Positions 31,672-41,490 of a stretch of DNA of 64,000 nucleotides are shown in pieces. The position numbers and the translations under genes were made by a program. Every line of letters begins with the position of its first letter. The stretch's first letter is position 1. Where the stretch lies: contig NZ_CP147920.1 in assembly GCF_039645995.1 (NCBI RefSeq), forward strand, positions 1,426,001 through 1,490,000. Direction: 5' to 3'. The notes under the pieces were generated by a model, which was not told the DNA's origin, did not search any database, and saw nothing but the letters and a program-made list of their open reading frames with translations. Source of the stretch: Sulfurimonas sp. HSL3-1 (lineage in GTDB: Bacteria > Campylobacterota > Campylobacteria > Campylobacterales > Sulfurimonadaceae).

Positions 31672-32130
31672 TTACTCGACGGCCCAGCGCGCCAGGCGCG
31701 GGTCTTCGACGGTTTCCATGTTGATGATCCGCTTGACCCACGGCGGCGGGTTGCCGTTAATCATCTTGACCAGTTCCTCCAGGATCTCCTCGATCGCCCG
31801 GGGGTCCGGGACCTTCATCGGGTTGATGCCCGCGCGGATCACCTTCGCCGCCGCCGTACCGCCGATGGATTCGACGTACATGATGTTGATTCCCGCAAGG
31901 CACTGCACCTTGAAGTCGGTCTTGTCGTCGCCCGTCAGTCCGCTGGTGTCCGATTTGATCACCCCGTTGAGCTCATAGCCGTCTTTGGAAACGTTGTAGA
32001 CGACAAACTCCTTCGCTCCGCCGAAGTGCGCATTGACCGTCTCCATATCCTTTGACGCAAAGGCGACTTTCATCGCGTTTTCAAGTGTGCCGGTGCTCTC
32101 GACGCTGATCTTCGTACTTTCACCCATCAT
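31672..32130 (-). CDS. nifX: NifX, FeMo-cofactor precursor carrier
   Basis: 152 aa. MKVAFASKDMETVNAHFGGAKEF and FVVYNVSK are the NifX/NafY/DiNase-superfamily hallmarks, and the C-terminal WVKRIINMETVEDPRLARW is typical of NifX. It carries the NifB-cofactor between NifB and NifEN. 17 bp downstream of nifN. Confidence 0.93.
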   Translation of the reverse strand: MMGESTKISVESTGTLENAMKVAFASKDMETVNAHFGGAKEFVVYNVSKDGYELNGVIKSDTSGLTGDDKTDFKVQCLAGINIMYVESIGGTAAAKVIRAGINPMKVPDPRAIEEILEELVKMINGNPPPWVKRIINMETVEDPRLARWAVE

Positions 32131-32147
32131 GACCCCTTCAATTCAGT

Positions 32148-33464
32148 TTAGTGTTCGCCGTGCCGGACATGACGCAGCGTATTCGCCGCTTCGAAAAGAA
32201 AGAAACAGCTTCCTTCGTAAAGCTGATCGTTCTTAAGCTGATTGCCGAGTTCCTCGTAATTCGGGAAGCCCCGCAGCATCAGCCCGGCATGGCTTTTGTC
32301 ATCCATATGCAATAATCGTTCCGCATGGAAATTGCTGATGACGAGATCGGCGTTTTTAAAGTGCTGCGCCGCATCTTCAAGGTCCCCGACAAAGATGTGT
32401 TCGGCCTCGATCTTCTCGAGAATCGGACTGTAGGTCGTTGCGACAACGGTATCGATAATACCGCCGACGCTCTGCAGCAATTCGCAGATGCCGATGCACG
32501 CATCGGGCTCCCCGGTCACGATGAAACGGGCGCCGCCGACCAGGAAGTGGCTGTCGAGCATCACGTCCTGCAGGCGGCCGCGCCAGCGCTTCATGAGCGG
32601 CGGCGGATCGATCTGTCTTATCTTCATCAGTTCCGCGACAAAATTGTCATTATTTTCCAGCCCCATCAGGTGGTCGAAATGGATGTGGCAGACGGCGGGG
32701 TTCTTCTTCTGCAGCGCCTCGGCGCCCACTTTCATGGAGCTGCCGATGGTGATGACCGTCTCCGTGTCGCCGAGGGCCACGATATCGTCGATGCCGATGC
32801 CCCCTGTGGCCAGTTTGCCCTGCCCCTCGCTGAGGTAGCCGTCGAGGGAGGTGGAGAGATCCGGGAACGCGAGGGTCTCGAACCCGAAGTTCTCGCACAT
32901 CTCCTTGATCTTCTCGATCTCGCCGGGCTGGATGCCCACATGCGGCATCAGCACGAGCTTGTTGGGCTTGCACTCCGTCGCCGGTTCGGTGTGCTGGTCG
33001 ACAAGCGCCTTGACCGTGAGGGCCCAGCCGCTCTCCATCCCCCCTTCGAAGTCGGGCGTATTGACGTAGCAGTAGGGGATCTCGATATGCATCCCGACCC
33101 CGCGGACGTCATCACCCTTCGTCTCCGTCAGCCCCGTCGTATGCAGGCCGATGAGTTCGGGCTTGAGCTTGCTCTTCTTGGTGATATTGTCGATAGCAAG
33201 CAGAATGGAGTAATCTCCCCCGTCAAGTACGGCGGTAATATCGCTGACCGAGGTGTTGTACATCGCGATCGGCTCGTTGAAGTGCTTGGTATAAAAGACT
33301 TTGGTATAGGAGGCACACCCCTGCGAGGCGTGCATCAGCGGCAGGCAGTTGCGGATACCCATAAAGGCAAGCGCCGCCCCCATCGGCTGCGAATGCTTGA
33401 TGGGATTGACCTGCAGCGGCTTGTGTTCTTTCCTATTGAGTTCGAAGTCGGCTTCTTGAGACAT
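32148..33464 (-). CDS. nifN: NifN, FeMo-cofactor scaffold subunit
   Basis: 438 aa. KPLQVNPIKHSQPMGAALAF and MHASQGCASYTKVFYTKHF match NifN, the NifK-like half of the NifEN scaffold on which the cofactor precursor is completed. Strong binding site AAGGAGG. First gene of an eight-gene minus-strand operon ending at 28867. No convincing -24/-12 promoter was found in the 189-bp gap upstream, unlike nifE and nifU. Confidence 0.95.
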   Translation of the reverse strand: MSQEADFELNRKEHKPLQVNPIKHSQPMGAALAFMGIRNCLPLMHASQGCASYTKVFYTKHFNEPIAMYNTSVSDITAVLDGGDYSILLAIDNITKKSKLKPELIGLHTTGLTETKGDDVRGVGMHIEIPYCYVNTPDFEGGMESGWALTVKALVDQHTEPATECKPNKLVLMPHVGIQPGEIEKIKEMCENFGFETLAFPDLSTSLDGYLSEGQGKLATGGIGIDDIVALGDTETVITIGSSMKVGAEALQKKNPAVCHIHFDHLMGLENNDNFVAELMKIRQIDPPPLMKRWRGRLQDVMLDSHFLVGGARFIVTGEPDACIGICELLQSVGGIIDTVVATTYSPILEKIEAEHIFVGDLEDAAQHFKNADLVISNFHAERLLHMDDKSHAGLMLRGFPNYEELGNQLKNDQLYEGSCFFLFEAANTLRHVRHGEH

Positions 33465-33653
33465 GGCCCCTCCTTAATATAGAGAAGCATCTGCATTTCG
33501 CGTTCTCGCAGCCCTTTTTCGATAGAAATTATCATATTAGTGCAATTACTCTTGACATGCATGGAAAAAGAGAGTAAAGTTTTAGAGTAAATACACTAAA
33601 AGACACCTCTGAGCACCCTCTGTGGAGCCAGGAGATGCCAAAAAGGATACGAA

Positions 33654-34229
33654 ATGAAAATCTACACTCGCATGTTGGGAGCCGCCGCGGCGCTCTCCCT
33701 CTCCACCTCCCTGCTCCTTGGCGCCGTCTACGACGTCGATCCGACCCACTCGAACGTCGGCTTCAAGATCCGCCATATGATGATCAGTAACGTCAACGGA
33801 CGCTTCGCCGAATTCAGCGGGAACTACGATCTGGAAGGCAAAGTGCTCAAAGCGCTCTCCGGCACCATCAAGAGCGCCAGCGTCGATACGGACAACGCCA
33901 AACGCGACGACCATCTCCGCAGCGCCGACTTCTTCGACGTGGCGAAGTACCCGGAGATCACCTTTACCATGACCAGCTTCGACGGCGATAGCGTGACGGG
34001 AGAGCTGACGATCCACGGGGTCACCCGCAGCGTCACCCTGGAAGCGGAAGTGTCGGGGACCATCAAGGACCCGTGGGGCATGACCCGCAGCAGCATCATT
34101 CTGGAGGGGAGCATCAAACGCAGCGACTTCGGACTGACCTATAACCAGGTGCTCGAAGCGGGCGGTGTGGCACTGAGCGACAAGGTGAAGATCACCATCG
34201 AGCTCGAGGGGATCGCCAAGCCGGTATAA
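33654..34229 (+). CDS. YceI-family periplasmic lipid-binding protein
   Basis: 191 aa. A signal peptide (MKIYTRMLGAAAALSLSTSLLLG) is followed by the YceI barrel (YDVDPTHSNVGFKIRHMMIS, FFDVAKYPEITFTMTS, GELTIHGVTRSVTLE, GMTRSSIIL). YceI proteins bind isoprenoid-type lipids. Placed between nifN and nifE but on the opposite strand; paired with the TetR gene 7 bp downstream, so probably unrelated to nitrogen fixation. Confidence 0.9.
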   Translation: MKIYTRMLGAAAALSLSTSLLLGAVYDVDPTHSNVGFKIRHMMISNVNGRFAEFSGNYDLEGKVLKALSGTIKSASVDTDNAKRDDHLRSADFFDVAKYPEITFTMTSFDGDSVTGELTIHGVTRSVTLEAEVSGTIKDPWGMTRSSIILEGSIKRSDFGLTYNQVLEAGGVALSDKVKITIELEGIAKPV

Positions 34230-34236
34230 TGCCGCC

Positions 34237-34839
34237 ATGGGAACGAAAAAGAAAATCCTTGCCGGGGCGCTGAAGCTCTTCAACGAGAGCAATACGCAGG
34301 CCGCGACGACGAACCATATCGCCGCGGCGCTCGGGATGAGCCCCGGCAATCTCCATTACCACTTCAAAAACCGCGAAGCGATCATTCTTCGGCTCTACGA
34401 GGAGATGAAAGCCCAGACGGAACTGGCCACGGAAGCCCTCCCCGGCTCCATCGGCGCGCTGCACGAGCACATGCTGCACCTCGGCCGGGTCTACTGGGAG
34501 TACCGCTTTTTCCACCGCGAGCTGCTCTTTCTGCTCTCGCGCGACCCGGAACTCAAAGCCCTCTATGTCCGGGACAACCTGGCCCACCGCGAACGCATCC
34601 TGCGCGTGCTCACCAACCTTGTGGAAAACGGTTGCCTGCAGGTGCCTTACGCAAACGTCCTCGAGCACCTCGCCGACACGACCCTCCTGGCCACACAGTT
34701 CTGGATCCCCTTCCTCGAAACCCTCGGCACGCCGCTTGATGAACGCAATGTGGAGGGAATGTTTACGCACGTTCAGGGCGCAATGCGCCCCTACCTGACC
34801 CCCAAGGGCCTCAAGGCACTCGCCGACCTCGTCGCATAG
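34237..34839 (+). CDS. TetR-family transcriptional regulator
   Basis: 200 aa. N-terminal TetR helix-turn-helix (ILAGALKLFNESNTQAATT, MSPGNLHYHFKNREAIIL) and a helical ligand-binding part. Immediately after the yceI-like gene, so it probably controls that operon. Ligand unknown. Confidence 0.88.
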   Translation: MGTKKKILAGALKLFNESNTQAATTNHIAAALGMSPGNLHYHFKNREAIILRLYEEMKAQTELATEALPGSIGALHEHMLHLGRVYWEYRFFHRELLFLLSRDPELKALYVRDNLAHRERILRVLTNLVENGCLQVPYANVLEHLADTTLLATQFWIPFLETLGTPLDERNVEGMFTHVQGAMRPYLTPKGLKALADLVA

Positions 34840-34888
34840 CGCACGGGCGGCGCCGCTTCGCTGTTACCGAAAAAAAGGGAAGGACCGT

Positions 34889-35302
34889 TTAGGTACGGCC
34901 GTCGAGGATCTGTTCGCTGTCGATGCGTTTGCGGGGGTTTTTTCGAATTTCGACCAGGATCTGCTGCAGGCGGCTGAGCACGATCTGGGCGTTTTTCGAC
35001 GTGTCGAAGCTGTCCATGGCGATGTAGGTGGTGTCGTTGCGGAAATGATCGTCAAGCTTGCAGAGCAGGTTCTGGCTAGCCTTGTGGGCACGGGCCGAGT
35101 CCGTAAAGTCGAAGACGATGAAGTAGTGGTTGTCATCGATCTTCTCTAGGTGGTCCGAGAGGCGCAAGAAACCGCCGAGGGTCTGAATGTCCAGCGGTTC
35201 GGTGTGGTGCAGGAGCGCGAAGGTCACATCGACGCCGTAGCGTTCATAAATATAATAGTGTTTTTTTATCAGCACTTCAAAGCGTTGAGCTGTTTCACTC
35301 AT
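34889..35302 (-). CDS. Small GGDEF-like/hypothetical protein
   Basis: 137 aa. The pattern of one long helix, then beta/alpha elements (VDVTFALLHHTEP..., LRLSDHLEKIDDNHYFIVFDFTD, KASQNLLCKL) is reminiscent of a truncated GGDEF fold, but no GGDEF motif exists, so it would not make c-di-GMP. Possibly a degenerate c-di-GMP-related protein. AAGGT precedes the ATG. Family assignment tentative. Confidence 0.5.
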   Translation of the reverse strand: MSETAQRFEVLIKKHYYIYERYGVDVTFALLHHTEPLDIQTLGGFLRLSDHLEKIDDNHYFIVFDFTDSARAHKASQNLLCKLDDHFRNDTTYIAMDSFDTSKNAQIVLSRLQQILVEIRKNPRKRIDSEQILDGRT

Positions 35303-35523
35303 TGCAGTCTTACCTTTACCAGTATTGTATTCGTGTCATTCATTATAACGACAAACATACAACTTTTATCAGAGTTTCTTCAATATATTTTGTGAATAAA
35401 GGATTATAGCAAAAAAATGTGATAGCAACTTAATCTCCCGGGAAACGTTATGCTTCCCGGAGAACCTTTGCCGAAAACCGTGACACGGATCGGAAGCGCA
35501 AAGGCTGTCTCGCTAGTCGCGGA

Positions 35524-36891
35524 TCAGCCGACTTCCCAGGGCGCTTTGGCCGAAACATTGGCGAACACCGGGTTCGCGAAGGCGGACTTGAGGTCCTCGG
35601 CGAGATTGATGAGTCCGTTGTAGCCGCCGTAGGAGGTCTTCTTCTCCTGGTTGACGTCGATGAAGGAGATCTTCTTCTTGATCGCCGTGTAGAGGCTCCG
35701 TCCCCCGGCGAGGAGGATGTGGGCACCCCGTTCGTCGATCACCTTGGACTGCTGCGCGGCGGGCTTGTCCATCAGCACACCGTCCTCACCGAGGTATTCG
35801 CGCGCCTTTTCGATGTCGTCCGCCGTTGACTTCTTGATAGAGGTCGCCACAACCTCGATGCCGAGGTCCTGCAGGCCCGACGCGATGGACCACGCCTTGT
35901 TCCCGCCGGTATTGAGGACAGCTTTTTTGCCTTTGAACATCCGGCGATAGGGCTCCAGGGCGAGGTCGAGTTTCGCCTCTTCCTCGTCGATCAGGCGTTC
36001 GGCCTTCTCGATCAGTTCCGGGTCGCCGAGCCCTTTGACGATCTCGCGGATGGCGAAGGTCGTGTCGCGCTTGCCGTAGAAGGAGACGGAGACCCAGGGG
36101 ATGTCCCACTTCTCGTTCATCTTGCGCACCAGCGTCACCAGCGACTTGGCACAGACGATGACGTTGAGCTTCGCGCGGTGGGCCGTACGAATGTCGCCGA
36201 CCCGGCCGTCGCCGCTCATGGAGGCGAGAACGCGGATGCCGAGCTTTTCGAACATCGGCATATACTGCCACATATCGCCGGTGACATTGTAGTCGCCGAT
36301 CAGGTTGATGTCGTACTTCGTCGTATATTCCGGCTCCTTGGTGCCGATCAGGTGCTCCAGCACCGCCTCGCCCGCCAGGCGCGAACCGAGGTTCTTGCCC
36401 CCGACAAAGCCCGGCGCATGCACCGGGACAACCGGCACGCCGTGCTTCTCGCTGCCGAGTTTGCAGGTCATGTCGATGTCATCGCCTACCAGCGCCGTGA
36501 CACAGGTGGAGTAGACGAAGATCGCTTCGGGTTTGTAGTGTTCGACAACGTAGTCGATGGAGTCTTCCAGGCGCTTGTCTCCGCCGAAGATGACGTCGTT
36601 CGTCGTGATCCCCGTCGTGAAGCCCATAAAGGTGTGGTTGCGTCCGTTGTAGGAGCTCAGGCTCTCGCGGGTCTCCCAGGAGGCCCCGAGACAGGTCTGC
36701 GGGCCGTGTACGAGGTGGACGGCGTCCGCATAGGGAAAGAGCGAGATCTGTGCGCCGTCAAAGGCGCACCCTCCTGCCGCAAGGCCCGGTTTGGGCTTGT
36801 CGCACCCCTCGCCGGGTTTTTTGTCTTTACTGTGCGAACAGGCACTCTCGTTCAACAACTCTTTGATCTTTGCGCGGTTTACCATTGCCAT
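35524..36891 (-). CDS. nifE: NifE, FeMo-cofactor scaffold subunit
   Basis: 455 aa. The NifD-like half of NifEN, with GCAFDGAQISLFPYADAVHLVHGPQTCLG spread through the N-terminal region, VYSTCVTALVGDDID, and VHAPGFVGGKNLGSR. It also has a Cys-containing N-terminus (ACSHSKDKKPGEGC). Separated from nifN by about 2 kb, including yceI, tetR and a small gene. A sigma-54 promoter is 87 bp upstream. Confidence 0.95.
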   Translation of the reverse strand: MAMVNRAKIKELLNESACSHSKDKKPGEGCDKPKPGLAAGGCAFDGAQISLFPYADAVHLVHGPQTCLGASWETRESLSSYNGRNHTFMGFTTGITTNDVIFGGDKRLEDSIDYVVEHYKPEAIFVYSTCVTALVGDDIDMTCKLGSEKHGVPVVPVHAPGFVGGKNLGSRLAGEAVLEHLIGTKEPEYTTKYDINLIGDYNVTGDMWQYMPMFEKLGIRVLASMSGDGRVGDIRTAHRAKLNVIVCAKSLVTLVRKMNEKWDIPWVSVSFYGKRDTTFAIREIVKGLGDPELIEKAERLIDEEEAKLDLALEPYRRMFKGKKAVLNTGGNKAWSIASGLQDLGIEVVATSIKKSTADDIEKAREYLGEDGVLMDKPAAQQSKVIDERGAHILLAGGRSLYTAIKKKISFIDVNQEKKTSYGGYNGLINLAEDLKSAFANPVFANVSAKAPWEVG

Positions 36892-36977
36892 AATGTCATC
36901 CTTCCTATGGAATTTTCATAGTCAGAAAGCTGCTCATCCGCTTGCTTTTCGCTATAGATTTTCTTGTCAAAGCGATA

Positions 36978-36993
36978 TGCAATATATGTACCT
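36978..36993 (-). promoter_or_regulatory. Sigma-54 promoter of nifE
   Basis: Minus strand AGGTAC-ATATA-TTGCA with exact GG-N10-GC spacing, 87 bp before the nifE ATG. No TGT-N10-ACA NifA site was found in the 200 bp upstream. Confidence 0.75.
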
Positions 36994-37049
36994 GTAGCGG
37001 TTTTTTGGGAGGGGTTATCAGTTAGCGGGGTGGCCGTAGCCGTCAAAAT

Positions 37050-37065
37050 GCCGGGCGCGCCCGGC
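37050..37065 (-). terminator. Palindromic terminator-like hairpin
   Basis: Perfect 16-bp palindrome GCCGGGCGCGCCCGGC, 14 bp after the end of the secreted Gln-rich gene, followed on the minus strand by ATTTTG. It would separate that gene from the nifE promoter. Confidence 0.5.
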
Positions 37066-37079
37066 GGGGTGCCGGGGGA

Positions 37080-37361
37080 TTACTCCGCGTCGGCGACGGG
37101 GTCGGTCGTTTCGACGACTTCCGGCTCGGTGACCGTCTCTTCGACACCGTTTTGGTGCTTGTACTGGTGCTGCGCCTGCGTCATATTGCGGACCTGGTAC
37201 TGGTAGCGCATCTGGCTCTGCATCTGCTGCTGCATCATTGCCGCGCCGCGCTGCATCGTTGCCGTGCCCGCACCTGCACCCGCACCCGGGCCCTGCTGCG
37301 CCATTGCCGCCGTGGAAGCGACCAGTGCCGCTGCTGTCAATGCCATGATTGTCTTTTTCAT
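37080..37361 (-). CDS. Secreted Met/Gln-rich small protein
   Basis: 93 aa. Signal peptide MKKTIMALTAAALVASTAAMA, then a Gly/Ala stretch (QQGPGAGAGAGT) and a Met/Gln-rich segment (MMQQQMQSQMRYQYQ), and an acidic tail. Related in its N-terminus and composition to the protein at 41491-41952. Function unknown; Met-rich export proteins sometimes bind copper, but no clear motif is present. AAAGGACATAGG precedes the start. Confidence 0.68.
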   Translation of the reverse strand: MKKTIMALTAAALVASTAAMAQQGPGAGAGAGTATMQRGAAMMQQQMQSQMRYQYQVRNMTQAQHQYKHQNGVEETVTEPEVVETTDPVADAE

Positions 37362-37471
37362 CCTATGTCCTTTTTCTGTTGGGATGCCGAAATTGTAGAG
37401 CAGGAGAGTGAGCGGAGTGTGAGAGATCGGGCGCAGTTTCGCTAAGATATGGCAAGACCCAAGGAGCCCCC

Positions 37472-38278
37472 ATGCCCGCATCCGAAACGCCCGCCCCCTT
37501 CCTGCGCCGCCGCCGGAATCAACTCCTCATTGTCACGCTGTCGCTGCTGATGCTGCTGCTCTCCTTTACCGGCACCTTTGATAGGCCCGGGCGCGCGATC
37601 GTCGATAGCTCCTTTCAACAGGCCCTTGTCGTCTTTGGCACGGCCAAGTCCCTCAACGCCGTCATCTCAGTCATACAGGGCACCGAAGTCGGGCCGCCCG
37701 GCGTCACCCTCGCCGTGGGAGAGGTGCTCGACCCCGTCAACGACCTCATCGAACGCTTCTCCTGGATCATGCTGGCTTCCATCACCTCCCTGGGGATCCA
37801 GACGATCTTTATGAATATCGTCACAGACCCCCTTTTCAACTACCTGCTGCTCGCGCTCGTGCTCGCCTACAACCTCTGGCTCTTTGTCCGTTTTGAGCGC
37901 GACGAAAAACCCCGTACACTCCTGTTCAAGATCACCGTGATCATGGTCTTTCTGCGCTTTAGCGTGCCGCTTATGGCCCTCACCAACGACCTCGTCTACG
38001 CCCATTTTGTCCAACCCGAATACAATATTGTCGAACTCGACCGTGGGGTCACGGCGATCTCGGACGACATTGAGGGGTTCAAGAAAAGTTCGCACAGCCT
38101 CTTCAGTACCAGCTACTATACGGAGCAGGTCGAGCACTATAAGGCCGAGGCCAATGCCGCCGGCGACCAGATCGTCCGGCTGATCATCGCCTTCGTCTTC
38201 CAGACCGTCGTCTTTCCGCTGCTGTTTTTGTTCCTGCTCTACAAGTTCGTCTTGAGACTGTTCGATATCGGCAGGTAA
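37472..38278 (+). CDS. Hypothetical membrane protein, 268 aa
   Basis: About four membrane helices (near 18-35, 95-115, 120-140 and 240-260) and two soluble segments, one of them extracytoplasmic (YAHFVQPEYNIVELDRG...YYTEQVEHYKAEANAAG). AAGGAGCC precedes the ATG. No family recognised. Followed 50 bp later by a diguanylate cyclase on the same strand. Confidence 0.65.
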   Translation: MPASETPAPFLRRRRNQLLIVTLSLLMLLLSFTGTFDRPGRAIVDSSFQQALVVFGTAKSLNAVISVIQGTEVGPPGVTLAVGEVLDPVNDLIERFSWIMLASITSLGIQTIFMNIVTDPLFNYLLLALVLAYNLWLFVRFERDEKPRTLLFKITVIMVFLRFSVPLMALTNDLVYAHFVQPEYNIVELDRGVTAISDDIEGFKKSSHSLFSTSYYTEQVEHYKAEANAAGDQIVRLIIAFVFQTVVFPLLFLFLLYKFVLRLFDIGR

Positions 38279-38327
38279 AGTCCACCCCAAGGGAAAAAAT
38301 TAATCATCCCTTTTATATACTGTAAAT

Positions 38328-40274
38328 ATGAACATTTATCACAAGAAACTGCATTGGGCACCGGCGTTGACATACCTGGTCTTTTTTGTGTTAAGTGCCC
38401 TGCTGATCCTCCTCTTCAGCCACGACATCCTCTCCGACCGCGTAAAGGGGCATCTCTCCGCCGAAAAAGAGCTGACGGAAACGACCTACCAGAGCATCAT
38501 CGGCGGTTTCAAATCCCAGGCCGACATCATCTTCTACAACCGCATCAACGTCAAAGACGTCATCGATCTTTTCAAACAGGTGCCGTCGGCATCGGAGACG
38601 GAGCGCGCCGCGATCCGCCAACGGCTCTACGACCTCCTGCTCCCCGTCTACCGCAATCTCAGCCTCTACCACCTCAAGCAGATGCATTTCCATCTCAGCA
38701 ACAACGAGAGCTTTCTGCGCTTTCACCGCCCCGAACGGTTCGGGGACGATCTGACCGGCGTGCGTGACAGCGTCGCCTATGTCAACAAGACGCACCAACC
38801 CGTCAGCGGCTTCGAAGAGGGGCGCATCTTCAACGGCTACCGTTTCGTCTACCCCCTCTTTGACGGAAACGACTACCTCGGCAGCGTCGAACTCTCCATC
38901 TCGATGCAGACCATCCTCGAAAGGATCCGCCACGACATCCATGCCGACACCGGTTTTATCATTCTCGCCGACACGGTAAAATCGAAAGTTTTTCCCGAAG
39001 AACAGAGCTATTATGTGCCCTCGCAACTGTTTGAAAATTACATGACCGAAAGAGTCCTGCTCCAGCGGCACGCTTCAAAAACGACGACGCTGCTCCGCGC
39101 CTACATCAAGCAGAACGGTTCCCTGGACGCGATGCTGGCCCGGGGGAAGGCCTTCAACTTCTTTGAAACCAACGACCGCGACCTCTACGCGATCACCTTC
39201 GTCCCCGTCGTCAATGCCATCTCCCGCAAAACCGTTGCCTACATCATCATCGACCGCAAGCATGGCGACCTCCAGGCCCGCTTTTTTCAGTACAAGGTCA
39301 TGGCAGGCGTCGTCGTGGCCCTCCTGGCCCTGCTCTTCTACCTCCTCTACCGCGCCAACCTGCAGCGCAGTGCCATCGAAATCGACAAGCGCCAGCTGCA
39401 GTCGCTTATCGACCTGCAAAAAAACGTCGTCATCCTCACCGACGGCTATACACTGAAGTTCGCCAACCGCTTCTTCTTCGAGTCGTTCAGCTACGACTCC
39501 CTCGAGGAGTTCCTCAAGGAGCACGAGTGCATCTGCGAGCTTTTCATCGCCGACGAACGCTTTTTCCACCTTGGCAAGGTCCCCGACGGCAAGCAGTGGG
39601 TCAAAACACTGATGGAGACCCCCGCGACGCGGCGGATCGTCAAGATGCTCGACCGCGAGGGGACGCCCCGCGTCTACACCGTCACGATCAACCCCATCCC
39701 CGGGCAGCGCTACATTGTCGTCTTCACCGACATCAGTCTGACCATCCTCAACCAGCGGGAGCTCGAACGACGTGCCTCGCGGGACAAGCTGACCCGCGCC
39801 TACAACCGCGAATTCCTCGACGCCTCCTTCCACAAGCTCTGCCACTCATCCAATGCACAGCAGAAACTGCTGGGGGTCATCATGGTGGACCTGGACCACT
39901 TCAAGCGCGTCAACGACACCTACGGCCACAACCGCGGCGACGAAGTGCTCAAAACCTTCGTTGACGTTATCCGCCGCGCCATCCGTCAGGAGGACTTCAT
40001 CATCCGCTGGGGCGGCGAGGAGTTCCTGCTGCTTATGATGGTCGACAGCCTCCATAGCCTGACCGCCATTGCGGAGGGGGTCCGCGAGCGTATCGAAACC
40101 GCGGCGTTCGCGGAGGTCGGGCAGATCACCGCGAGCTTCGGCGTCACCATCTACCATGAGGGGGACGACCTCAAAACCACCATCGCACGCAGCGACAAAG
40201 CCCTCTACGAGGCCAAGGCGTCCGGCAGAAACATCGTCGTCGTGGACGAGGCCATTACCGAGACTGCCGTTTAA
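38328..40274 (+). CDS. Membrane diguanylate cyclase with periplasmic sensor and PAS region
   Basis: 648 aa. TM helix at about 10-30, a periplasmic Cache-like sensor (about 40-320), a second TM helix (about 325-345), a PAS-like segment (about 365-475), and a GGDEF domain with GGEEF preceded by the RxxD inhibitory site at the standard five-residue spacing (RQED-FIIRW-GGEEF). It should make c-di-GMP and be product-inhibited. It could feed the exopolysaccharide operon at 2573-7287, though nothing in the sequence links them. No clear binding site before the ATG. Confidence 0.9.
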   Translation: MNIYHKKLHWAPALTYLVFFVLSALLILLFSHDILSDRVKGHLSAEKELTETTYQSIIGGFKSQADIIFYNRINVKDVIDLFKQVPSASETERAAIRQRLYDLLLPVYRNLSLYHLKQMHFHLSNNESFLRFHRPERFGDDLTGVRDSVAYVNKTHQPVSGFEEGRIFNGYRFVYPLFDGNDYLGSVELSISMQTILERIRHDIHADTGFIILADTVKSKVFPEEQSYYVPSQLFENYMTERVLLQRHASKTTTLLRAYIKQNGSLDAMLARGKAFNFFETNDRDLYAITFVPVVNAISRKTVAYIIIDRKHGDLQARFFQYKVMAGVVVALLALLFYLLYRANLQRSAIEIDKRQLQSLIDLQKNVVILTDGYTLKFANRFFFESFSYDSLEEFLKEHECICELFIADERFFHLGKVPDGKQWVKTLMETPATRRIVKMLDREGTPRVYTVTINPIPGQRYIVVFTDISLTILNQRELERRASRDKLTRAYNREFLDASFHKLCHSSNAQQKLLGVIMVDLDHFKRVNDTYGHNRGDEVLKTFVDVIRRAIRQEDFIIRWGGEEFLLLMMVDSLHSLTAIAEGVRERIETAAFAEVGQITASFGVTIYHEGDDLKTTIARSDKALYEAKASGRNIVVVDEAITETAV

Positions 40275-40287
40275 CAGCCGCGCCGCA

Positions 40288-41343
40288 TCACCCTTCGTTG
40301 CCGTCGGCCGCGCCCCCCGCGATGTCGATCTTCTTCTTCTCCTTCGTCGCATAGGTCTCAACCTTGGTAATCATTTTTTCAAAGAGACCGGCCGAGTAGC
40401 CGAAGACCAGGGCGATGATCATCAACGCCGCGGAGGGGCACCCCTGCGACCCGCTGAGGATCTCTTTAAACAGCGTCCCGAAGATATCCACCTCGACAAA
40501 CACGATCACAAGATAGAGGCCTGCCCATCCCGTCAGCACCCCGACCATCGGCGTCAGGAAGAGTGTGGACCATGAGAAGCCGTAATCATTCGGGATATCG
40601 GGTTTCTGGATCACGCTTCTGAGCTTGCTGAGCAGACCGCCTATTCCCCCTGCGACGAGCAGCAGTGCATTCTGCTCGACCCAGAGCAGCATCGCGATGA
40701 ACAGAAGGGTAATATACGTCAGCCACATTGTCTTGTTCTGCCAATCGGCGAGCATCTCGAAATAGTCGTCGCGGTAGCTGTAATAGACGCGCCGTCCCTC
40801 CACCAGAAGCTGCTTCCGGCTCTTCTCCGTCGCCTCCTCTTTTTTGAGATTCAGTTCGATGCGTTTGGCCAGGCTCTTCGCCTCCGCCGAATCCAGTTCG
40901 GCAAGACGCAGGCGGGTAACCTCCAGCTCTTCGTTGATGTCCCCGATATCGTCGATGATGATGTTTTTTGCATTATGCAGCATGCGCCAGCCCGAGATGA
41001 TCCGGCCCGAACTGATAAAGCATTTATCCAGTGCGTTCAGCCCCACGACCTTCTGCTCGATCATCTCGAGGATGCTCTTCTGCTCTGCAACCAATTTGCT
41101 CTGGGAGGGGGTGTCGGGATACGCGAGGGCCTGGGCCCGGAGCGACTGCAGTTCGGACTCGAGGCGCATCATCGACGGCGAGATGATCGCCCGGTACCTG
41201 AACACAAGCATCCCGATAAAGAAGAGCAGCAGGCCTACTCCGACAATCATATTGTCCAGATCGGACGTTCCCATCGTTTGAAGAGTACAGTACAGACTCG
41301 TATTGATGTCCTGGGTGGCATTGATATCGGTAGGCGATGGCAT
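40288..41343 (-). CDS. Hypothetical multi-span membrane protein with coiled coil
   Basis: 351 aa. An N-terminal membrane helix (about 33-50), a long coiled-coil region (about 55-185, ELQSLRAQALA..., NEELEVTRLRLAELDSAEAK), then four hydrophobic helices (about 208-330) and a charged tail. Binding site CAGGAGA. Family not recognised. Confidence 0.62.
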   Translation of the reverse strand: MPSPTDINATQDINTSLYCTLQTMGTSDLDNMIVGVGLLLFFIGMLVFRYRAIISPSMMRLESELQSLRAQALAYPDTPSQSKLVAEQKSILEMIEQKVVGLNALDKCFISSGRIISGWRMLHNAKNIIIDDIGDINEELEVTRLRLAELDSAEAKSLAKRIELNLKKEEATEKSRKQLLVEGRRVYYSYRDDYFEMLADWQNKTMWLTYITLLFIAMLLWVEQNALLLVAGGIGGLLSKLRSVIQKPDIPNDYGFSWSTLFLTPMVGVLTGWAGLYLVIVFVEVDIFGTLFKEILSGSQGCPSAALMIIALVFGYSAGLFEKMITKVETYATKEKKKIDIAGGAADGNEG

Positions 41344-41490
41344 CGTCTCTTCTCCTGTCGGTTTATCTGCTGCTGACAGCGCAATAAGTTATTATATCCA
41401 TTGTTTTATGTGTTTTATGATGAAGAGGCGGTTTAGCAAAGGGGAAAAAAGAGAGGCGGCAGTCCGGGGAATCCCGTCTGCCTGAGAACG

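Noticed and set aside
33465-33653. Sigma-54 promoter before nifN
   Set aside because: The best TTGCA box has no GG at the required distance; another GG-N10-GC match has poor flanking bases.
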